A stretch of 12,936 bases of DNA from Bacteroidota bacterium. Lineage in GTDB: Bacteria > Bacteroidota > Ignavibacteria > UBA10030 > F1-140-MAGs086. The position numbers were made by a program, and so were the translations under genes. The stretch is taken from contig SXSO01000123.1 in the NCBI GenBank assembly GCA_005792205.1, positions 1 to 12,936 of the forward strand. Reading direction: 5' to 3'. Every line of letters begins with the position of its first letter. The first letter of the stretch is position 1. This document shows positions 1 to 5,937 of the stretch, piece after piece. Under the pieces are notes generated by a model, which searched no databases, was not told the origin of the DNA, and was given only the letters and a program-made list of their open reading frames with translations.

Positions 1-229
1 ATTTTAAAGCATAATTTCCAACTACTTCAATTTTTTCAATTATATCATAACCTAATAATTTTATTTTTTTTGTAGGTTTATAATGCTGCATCAAAATTGT
101 TTCGCCTTTACATTCTGCACAAGGACACATATCTCTTAAAAACGAAAGAGAAATTCCATTTTGAACACCATCATCCCAAAGAATTAAAAGTGTTGTTTCA
201 GAATTTTGTTTTATAGACTTTATTTTCAT
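1..229 (-). CDS. DUF971 (GBBH-like N-terminal domain) protein, partial, runs off left edge
   Basis: Reading from ATG at 229-227 gives 76 codons without a stop, cut by the window edge. Visible family features are LILWDDG near residue 16, LRDMCPCAEC around residues 31-40 with three closely spaced cysteines, and VGNYALK at the end. This is the pattern of the small DUF971 / gamma-butyrobetaine-hydroxylase-like N-terminal domain, a fold of about 90-120 residues; roughly 30 residues should lie outside the window. Bacterial stand-alone members have no firmly established role; the Cys cluster has been linked to metal binding in the eukaryotic hydroxylase. The start codon overlaps the stop of the upstream methyltransferase remnant (ATGA), which suggests translational coupling. 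No Shine-Dalgarno sequence is visible. The family call is confident; the function is unknown. Confidence 0.82.
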   Translation of the reverse strand, partial: MKIKSIKQNSETTLLILWDDGVQNGISLSFLRDMCPCAECKGETILMQHYKPTKKIKLLGYDIIEKIEVVGNYALK

Positions 230-868
230 AAAAATTTAGAAAATTTTATATCAGAAATTGAAAGAGAATTTATATTTGTTTCAGCAGCAAAGATTTTAAA
301 CTCAAATTTATATTTCAACATATTCAATGTTTCATATAAATTATATGAATGAAAAATTTTCAAATCAAAAACTGTTCCAATTGAATTTCTCACTGCTCTT
401 CTCAAATATGGACTACAAGAATTTTCTCCAACCAAAATACAATCAACTCCAAATGCACTACAATCCCTAATGATAACTCCCATATTTTCGCTATTTGCAA
501 TTCCATCTAATGCAACAAAAATATTTTTTGATTTCATTTTAAATTCTTCAAATAAAATTGCATGTGGAATTTCTGCACATGCCATAATTCCTTGATGAAT
601 TAAATCCAACAATTTTTTGAAGTTCAACTTTATCTCCAATAAAAATTTGTAAACTTTCTTTTCTTCTGCATATCAAATCAAAAAAAAATTTAAACCATTC
701 TTTCGTCAATAATAGTGATTTTATTTTTAAATTGGAGAGAAATAGTTTCTTCATAACTTTTTCTCCTTCTACAATAAAAATACCATCACTTAAATGTTTT
801 TGTGTTTGTCTAAGTGTAGTATAAATTTCAAGAGATGAAGTTAGTTTATTTGTAAAAGCAATATGCAT
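226..868 (-). pseudogene. SpoU/TrmH-family RNA 2'-O-methyltransferase, frameshifted and C-terminally truncated
   Basis: Two overlapping reading frames make one gene. The first (868 to 548) starts with ATG and holds the N-terminal substrate-binding part, with LSDGIFIVEGEKVMKK. The second (open from about 639 to 226) continues with HQGIMACAEIP and the SpoU motif-1 region GIANSENMGVIIRD followed by SPYLRRAVRNSIG. The span is 643 nt, one more than a multiple of three, so one extra base explains the shift. The best place is the run of six A (minus strand) at 613-618; GGATTTAATTCA just downstream also fits. The joined product would be about 213 residues against roughly 250-270 for the family. The C-terminal G-E-G and SLN motifs that build the SAM-binding trefoil knot are absent, because the next gene begins immediately. 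It is probably inactive. A sequencing error could explain the frameshift but not the missing 3' end. Confidence 0.8.
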
Positions 869-929
869 TTAAAAAAGTGTTTTAAAGTTATTCATTTTTT
901 TTATTAGATTTTTAAAAATTAATTTTAGT

Positions 930-3347
930 ATGGATTCAAATTTTATAGTTGAGTACAAAGAAATTTTAAATGGAATTGTAGATGGCGTTTTTATTTTAAA
1001 TGAAAATTTGTGTTTTACATTTTGGAATAAATCTGCTGAAATTGGAACTAGTCTCAAAAGCGATGAAGTTTTGGAGAAAAATGTTTTTGAAATTTTTCCA
1101 AATGCAAAAAATTCTGAGATTGGTGAAAAATATATTTTATCTCTTCAAACACAAACATTCCAAAATTTAATAAGTAAATACAAAGATGAAAAATTTGAAG
1201 CAACATTTGATATTAGAATTTTTCCAATTGAAAAAGGACTTGTCGTATTTTTCCGTGATATTACTGAAGAAAAAGAAAAAGAAGAGCAAAATAAAATTAT
1301 GCTTCAAATTTCAAAAACAATAAACACATCACATACAATTGAAGAAATGTGTTTTGGTGTGCAAAAAATAGTTGCAAAATATTTTGAAGTTCCAATAAAT
1401 TTTGTTTCAATATTTAACTTTGATATGTCAAATAGATTTTTGCATTTAGTAAGCAACATTGAAAACAAAAACTCTGAAATTGAAAATAGTATTTTACATC
1501 AAAATTTTTTAGGAAATTCTTATATACAAAAAGTTGCTCAAAATTTAAATCTCATATTTACTGATGAAATTATAGATGGAACTTTTGCAAAAATATTTTT
1601 TTCTGAACTTGAAATTTTAAACCTAAAAACACTTATTGCATTACCACTTTTAATTCAAAACGAATTGGAAGGTGTTATTGAAATTATAATGAAGAAAAAT
1701 ATAAACTATATTGAAAAGGATATAAAATTTTTGAAAAAAATTGCAAATGAACTTGCAAATGGATTGAATAGAAAAAAATTGCTTGAAAAAATTTTACATC
1801 AAAAAACCAAACTTGAAGAAGAAACAAAAAAAACTGAAGAAGCAAATGCACAATTGAAAAAATTTATCGCAATGTTTAGTCACGATTTACGTGCACCACT
1901 TTCTTCAATAATAAGTTTTGCAGATTTACTTTCAAAAAACTTTTCTTCATTTGAAAATGAAAAAATTCAAAACTTTATGTCTTCAATTGTGGAAAGCGGA
2001 AATCATCTTCAAAATTTGATTAATGATATTTTAGATCTTTCTAAAATTGAAGCAGGAGTTTTAAAAATTCATATTGAAAATTTTGCAATTTCATATCTTA
2101 AAAATTCATTGGAAAAAATTCTACAAAATAAACTTCAAGAAAAAAATATTCAACTTGAGTTTGATATTGCAAATGATTTAGATATAATAAATGCTGATCA
2201 AACTCGCATTCAACAAATACTTGTAAACTTAATTTCTAACTCAATAAAATTTTCCAATGACGGTGGAAAAATTATTATTGGTTTCTTGCGAAACGAAAAT
2301 GATATCAAAATTTTTGTAAAGGACTTTGGAAAAGGAATTCCTCAAAGTGAAATTCCAAAACTTTTCAAACCATTTTATCAAGTGAAAAGTTCTGGAAAAG
2401 AAGGAACGGGACTTGGACTTGCAATTACAAAAAAACTTGTGGAACTTCACAATGGAAAAATTTCTATCGAAAGTGAAGAAAATAATTTTACAAAATTTCT
2501 AATTCAAATCCCTCTCACTGTAAATTCTATTGAAACAATTGCTGATGAAAAAAATATAAAAGAAATTGTAAATAATTTTTTGGAAAAGTTCAACGAAAAA
2601 CTTCCAATACAAAAAAGAAAACCACTTGCTCTTATTGCTGATGATTCAATAGAATCACAAAAAATTCTTGCTCATTATTTAAAAGGTGAAAATTTTGAAA
2701 CTGTTTATGCAAAAAATGGAATTGATGCATTTGAAAAAGCTAAAGAATTTTTGCCCGATATAATTTTACTTGATATAATGCTTCCAATAAAAGATGGTTG
2801 GCAAGTTTTAAAACTTTTAAAACAACATCCTGTTTGTAAAAATATTCCTGTTATTATTGTATCTGTAAGTGATGAAAAAACGCTTGGAACTACTCTTGGT
2901 GCAGATGATTATTTTGTTAAACCAGTTAATAGAGATGAGTTTTTAAATTCTGTTAAACACTCAATTTTAAAATCTGATGAATTAAATAACGAACAAAAAA
3001 TTCTTATAATTGATGACGACAAAAATTTTTCTGAACTTATAGATGTGATGCTTTCAAATGAAGGTTTTACAATAATAAAATCACTTACAGGAAGTGGTGG
3101 AATAAAAAAAGCAGAAGAAGAAATACCAAATTTAATTATATTGGATTTGATGTTAAGTGATGGATTTGGACTTGATTTTGCAGAAAAATTGAAAGAAAAT
3201 TCTTTGACAAAAGATATTCCAATAATAATTATTTCATCTGCTGAATTAGATGATGAAATGGAAGAAAAAATTGAATCGCTTGCAAAAAGATTTGTGAGTA
3301 AATCAAAGTTTACAAAACAGGATTTACTAAAATCAATTTCACTTTAA
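930..3347 (+). CDS. Hybrid sensor histidine kinase (PAS-GAF-HisKA-HATPase-REC-REC)
   Basis: 805 residues, with no signal peptide or membrane segment, so probably a cytosolic sensor. Order: PAS-like domain (about 8-112), GAF-like domain (about 124-280), coiled-coil linker (282-312), HisKA with FSHDLRAPLSS (phospho-acceptor His318), then HATPase_c with N-box NLISNS (Asn433/Asn437), G1 DFGKGI (465-470) and G2 GTGLGL (492-497). Two receivers follow. REC1 has acidic pair Asp571/572, phospho-acceptor Asp615 in LLDIMLP and Lys664-Pro. REC2 has Asp695-697, phospho-acceptor Asp739 in ILDLMLS and Lys791 followed by Ser instead of Pro. All catalytic residues are present. There is no HPt or DNA-binding output, so phosphate must leave to another protein or the receivers must act allosterically. 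Its ATG is 61 bp from the divergent methyltransferase remnant. Its stop overlaps the mgtE stop on the other strand. The signal sensed cannot be read from sequence. Confidence 0.95.
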   Translation: MDSNFIVEYKEILNGIVDGVFILNENLCFTFWNKSAEIGTSLKSDEVLEKNVFEIFPNAKNSEIGEKYILSLQTQTFQNLISKYKDEKFEATFDIRIFPIEKGLVVFFRDITEEKEKEEQNKIMLQISKTINTSHTIEEMCFGVQKIVAKYFEVPINFVSIFNFDMSNRFLHLVSNIENKNSEIENSILHQNFLGNSYIQKVAQNLNLIFTDEIIDGTFAKIFFSELEILNLKTLIALPLLIQNELEGVIEIIMKKNINYIEKDIKFLKKIANELANGLNRKKLLEKILHQKTKLEEETKKTEEANAQLKKFIAMFSHDLRAPLSSIISFADLLSKNFSSFENEKIQNFMSSIVESGNHLQNLINDILDLSKIEAGVLKIHIENFAISYLKNSLEKILQNKLQEKNIQLEFDIANDLDIINADQTRIQQILVNLISNSIKFSNDGGKIIIGFLRNENDIKIFVKDFGKGIPQSEIPKLFKPFYQVKSSGKEGTGLGLAITKKLVELHNGKISIESEENNFTKFLIQIPLTVNSIETIADEKNIKEIVNNFLEKFNEKLPIQKRKPLALIADDSIESQKILAHYLKGENFETVYAKNGIDAFEKAKEFLPDIILLDIMLPIKDGWQVLKLLKQHPVCKNIPVIIVSVSDEKTLGTTLGADDYFVKPVNRDEFLNSVKHSILKSDELNNEQKILIIDDDKNFSELIDVMLSNEGFTIIKSLTGSGGIKKAEEEIPNLIILDLMLSDGFGLDFAEKLKENSLTKDIPIIIISSAELDDEMEEKIESLAKRFVSKSKFTKQDLLKSISL

Positions 3348-4762
3348 ACTCCAAGTTGATTTAAAAGAAGAGACGAGATGCTTAAAAAAGTTGTAATACC
3401 AATTATATCTTGCAAAGTTGTTGTAAATGGCCCTGCACTCACAGCAGGATCAATTCCAAACTTTTGAGATAGAATTGGAGATAGTGTTCCCATTGTTACA
3501 GCGATTGACATTGATAAAAACATAGATGAACCAACAACAACTCCAAAAAGATTATTGCGAGACCAAATAATTCCAATAATGGCAATAACAATTCCACAAA
3601 CTAATGCTATTAAAAAGACTACGCGAATTTCTTTCCACCATTCTTTTTTCCATTCACTTGAATTTACGTGTCCAGTTGAAAGCCCTCTTACAACAATAAC
3701 TGCTGATTGAAGTCCAACATTTCCTGATATCGCAGAAATTACTGGCATAAAACTTGCCAGTAAAATCAATTTACTCAATGTTTCACTAAACGCAGAAATC
3801 ACAAAACCAGAACATAATGAAAATCCCATTGAAATTAAAAGCCAAGGAATTCGCATCTTTGCAACTGCAAACGGTGACTTTGTTTCAATTTCTGCAACAT
3901 TACTTCCAGCCATTTTGTAAACATCTTCAGAAGTTTCTTCTTCAATAACATAAACTAAATCATCAAATGAAATTGAACCAACAAGAATTCCATCTTCCTT
4001 TACAACAGGAACAACAACTAAAGAATATTTTTTAAACAATCTTGCAACTTCTTCTTGATCTAAAAAAACATCAGCAGTAATTACGTCTTGATTCATTACA
4101 CTTTTCATTTTTTTATTTGACGAATGAATCAACAAATTTTTTATTGGCAAATCACCAACAATTTTCCCTTCATCATTCACAACAAAAATATTATACACAT
4201 CATCTACATATTCAGAATGTTTTCGCACAGTTTGAATTGCTTTATGAATTGTATCATTCAAGTTCACCGCAATATATTCTTTCTCCATAATTCCACCAGC
4301 AGTATTTGGAGCATATTGCAAAAGTTCTTTCAAATCACTTTGAGTTGGAAAATCAAGTTGTTCAATGATTTCTTTTGCAATTTCATCTGGCATTTCTGCA
4401 ACCAAATCAGTAGCATCATCAGATGGAAGTTGCGTTATAATTGATGAAAGTTGTGATTTATTTAAAACTGAAAAAAGATTTGCTCTATGTGATTCATTTA
4501 TATTTGTGATAACTTCACTTGCAATATCTTTTTCCAAAAGTTGAAAAATATATTTCGCTTCGTTCAAATGCAAATGATTTATTAGATGTGCAATATCAGC
4601 TGGATATAAATCAATTAAAAGATTTACAACAAGAGCAGGTGTTTTCAACTTTATCAACTCACGAAATTCAGAAATAAGTTCTTCATCCATTTCAATTAAA
4701 ATAGGAGAAGAAATATTTTCTATTTCGTTTTCAATTTCATTTTGATTATTAAATTCTTCCAT
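3344..4762 (-). CDS. mgtE: Magnesium transporter/channel MgtE
   Basis: 472 residues, about usual for MgtE. Residues 28-165 form the helical N domain (LYPADIAHLINHL, LPSDDATDLVAEM). Residues 166-285 form a CBS pair that senses cytosolic Mg2+ and gates the pore. From about residue 300 there is a five-helix membrane domain with the family signatures PVISAISGNVGLQSAVIVVRG (340-360; the G-N-G-Q-S and R-G residues are key) and GIDPAVSAGPFTTTLQDIIG (436-455). The Asp of the GIDPAV motif is the pore Mg2+ ligand in characterised homologues. The ATG lies within the 3' end of rsmA, overlapping by 14 bp, so the two are co-transcribed and probably coupled. The TAA overlaps the histidine-kinase TAA (3344-3347) in convergent orientation. 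It imports Mg2+, on which ribosomes depend, which may explain the pairing with an rRNA maturation gene (inference). Confidence 0.96.
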   Translation of the reverse strand: MEEFNNQNEIENEIENISSPILIEMDEELISEFRELIKLKTPALVVNLLIDLYPADIAHLINHLHLNEAKYIFQLLEKDIASEVITNINESHRANLFSVLNKSQLSSIITQLPSDDATDLVAEMPDEIAKEIIEQLDFPTQSDLKELLQYAPNTAGGIMEKEYIAVNLNDTIHKAIQTVRKHSEYVDDVYNIFVVNDEGKIVGDLPIKNLLIHSSNKKMKSVMNQDVITADVFLDQEEVARLFKKYSLVVVPVVKEDGILVGSISFDDLVYVIEEETSEDVYKMAGSNVAEIETKSPFAVAKMRIPWLLISMGFSLCSGFVISAFSETLSKLILLASFMPVISAISGNVGLQSAVIVVRGLSTGHVNSSEWKKEWWKEIRVVFLIALVCGIVIAIIGIIWSRNNLFGVVVGSSMFLSMSIAVTMGTLSPILSQKFGIDPAVSAGPFTTTLQDIIGITTFLSISSLLLNQLGV

Positions 4763-5594
4763 ATTCTATTTGTAAAAGTGAATGTGTTATATTTTTTGTT
4801 AGAGAGATAAAATCATCAAGCGAAAGATTTTCTGCTCTTTTATTTAACATTGGTTTTACATTCGAATCACAGTTTTCAAAAAACAATTTCAATTCGTTTT
4901 CTGAAACATTTGGAAAATATTTTAGAGAGTTTTTTACTGTTTTTCTTCTCTTTCCAAAACATGTGCGAACTGTTTGACGGAAAATTTTATCTTCAATTTT
5001 ATTGTGAATATTTTTTTCCATTTCAAATTTTACAACTGATGACCAAACTTTTGGTTTCGGGAAAAAACAATTTGGTGAAACATCAAATAAAATTTTTGGA
5101 TTCGAATAATATTGCGAAAACACAGATAAAATTCCATATTCTTTTGAATTTGGTTTCGCAACAAAGCGAATCGCAACATCTTTTTGAACCATTAAAATTG
5201 CCTCTGAAACCACATTTCCAAAATTTGCATTATCAAAAATTTTGAAAATTATTTCAGATGTAATTTTGTATGGAATATTTCCAATTATTTTTATTGGTTT
5301 AAAATTTTCTTCAGAAATTTTTTGTAAATCAATTTCCAAAAAACTTGTTCCAAAAACTTTTACATTTTCATTTTCAAAATTTTCTTTTAAAAATTCAATT
5401 GCATTTTTATCAACTTCAACAATGATAAAATTTTTTGAAATACCACAAATATGTTTTGTTAATGCACCAAATCCACTTCCAATTTCTAATATTAAATCAT
5501 CATTTAAAATTTTACTTTGAGAAATAATTTTTCTGATGATATTTTCATCTTGAAGAAAATTTTGGCTCAAACTTTTTTTGGGAACAAGTTTCAT
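4749..5594 (-). CDS. rsmA: 16S rRNA dimethyladenosine transferase RsmA/KsgA
   Basis: 281 residues from ATG at 5594-5592; a TTG one codon upstream is also open but needs no use. KsgA dimethylates the two adjacent adenines in the loop of 16S helix 45 late in small-subunit assembly. Motifs in order (numbered from the ATG): KKSLSQNFL (6-14), SAM motif I LEIGSGFGALT (36-46), acidic VEVD (59-62), motif IV NIPYK (106-110) in place of the commoner NLPYN, the post-motif VQKDVAIRF, then FFPKPKVWSSVVKF (177-190), and a C-terminal domain with RTCFGKRRKTVKNSL (210-224) and NKRAENLSLDD. The length is usual and all core motifs are present. It is the first gene of an operon with mgtE (14-bp overlap). A perfect Bacteroidota-type -7 box lies 12-20 bp upstream of the ATG, implying a very short leader. 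No Shine-Dalgarno sequence is seen. Confidence 0.96.
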   Translation of the reverse strand: MKLVPKKSLSQNFLQDENIIRKIISQSKILNDDLILEIGSGFGALTKHICGISKNFIIVEVDKNAIEFLKENFENENVKVFGTSFLEIDLQKISEENFKPIKIIGNIPYKITSEIIFKIFDNANFGNVVSEAILMVQKDVAIRFVAKPNSKEYGILSVFSQYYSNPKILFDVSPNCFFPKPKVWSSVVKFEMEKNIHNKIEDKIFRQTVRTCFGKRRKTVKNSLKYFPNVSENELKLFFENCDSNVKPMLNKRAENLSLDDFISLTKNITHSLLQIEYGRI

Positions 5595-5606
5595 CAAAAA
5601 ATTTTA

Positions 5607-5614
5607 CAAAGATA
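5607..5614 (-). promoter_or_regulatory. Candidate Bacteroidota -7 promoter box for rsmA-mgtE
   Basis: On the minus strand this reads TATCTTTG, an exact match to the TAnnTTTG box used by the primary sigma factor of Bacteroidota. It ends 12 bp before the rsmA ATG, so the transcript would have a leader of only a few bases. No convincing TTTG-type -33 box is seen 19-22 bp further upstream, where the sequence is plain AT-rich DNA. Confidence 0.5.
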
Positions 5615-5650
5615 CAAAAACTCTGTATGTAAGATATTTTAAATAGCTAG

Positions 5651-5839
5651 TTTATATGATATGTAAATGACTTTACTTAATAGGTAAACTAGTTTTCATG
5701 TCAAGTAAACCACTTTACATGACATGTAAACGACTTTTTATATCATAAACGGTGAATTTTATGTCATGAAAACCAGTTTTCGTGGCATAAAAACGTCTTT
5801 TTATGTTAGGTAAATCGCTTTTCATATGATAAAAAGTAC
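5651..5839 (-). repeat. Array A: nine tandem 21-bp units with palindromic cores
   Basis: Nine consecutive units of exactly 21 bp without indels. On the plus strand the units start at 5651, 5672, 5693, 5714, 5735, 5756, 5777, 5798 and 5819. The core is a 17-bp palindrome, perfect in the unit at 5714 (TTTACATGACATGTAAA) and degenerate elsewhere. The remaining 4 nt form a linker (CGAC, TGAC, CCAC, CTAG and others). Read in the direction of the upstream secreted-protein gene (minus strand), the linker is GTCG/GTCA/GTGG-like, matching array B. Twenty-one base pairs equals two turns of B-DNA, so the cores would all face the same side of the helix. The core can also be read as a 7-bp RNA hairpin with a 3-nt loop. 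Because 21 is a multiple of 3, frames across the array stay open by chance; it does not look coding. Function unknown. Confidence 0.85.
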
Positions 5840-5857
5840 TTTTTTGAACCGAAACGG
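5836..5857 (-). other. Conserved entry element of array A (CCGTTTCGG plus 13-nt gap)
   Basis: Minus strand reads CCGTTTCGG (5857-5849), then 13 nt of form nnCAAAAAAnnAC, then the first core of array A. The same element with the same gap length precedes array B (10992-11013). CCGTTTCGG is itself a 3-bp inverted repeat around TTT. It lies between the terminator and the array. Confidence 0.6.
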
Positions 5858-5875
5858 GATTTTTTGATTTTGGAC

Positions 5876-5906
5876 AAATAAAAAAGGGACACAAAATTTT
5901 GTATCC
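5876..5906 (-). terminator. Rho-independent terminator after the 953-residue secreted protein gene
   Basis: Minus strand: GGATACAA pairs with TTGTGTCC around a 4-nt AATT loop, with one G-U pair, and is followed by a T-rich tract (TTTTTTATTT, 5885-5876). It lies about 32 bp past the stop codon. The plus strand also has a T run after the stem, so it could act in both directions, though no plus-strand gene reads into it. The distal GTGTCCC arm is shared with the terminator of the other secreted-protein gene. Confidence 0.75.
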
Positions 5907-5937
5907 GCTTTTTTCCACAACGATAACGACTAAAAAT

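Noticed and set aside
4850..5520. Plus-strand open frames opposite rsmA
   Set aside because: Phe/Leu/Ile-rich products typical of antisense reading of Lys/Glu-rich genes; rsmA on the minus strand accounts fully for the region.
5595..5597. TTG as start of rsmA
   Set aside because: It adds a single codon before an ATG that fits the family N-terminus; the ATG at 5594 is the simpler start.
5715..5918. Open minus-strand frame of 67 codons across array A
   Set aside because: Same artefact of a 21-bp repeat; its start falls in the terminator region and the peptide is a run of degenerate heptads with no signal peptide or recognisable domain.
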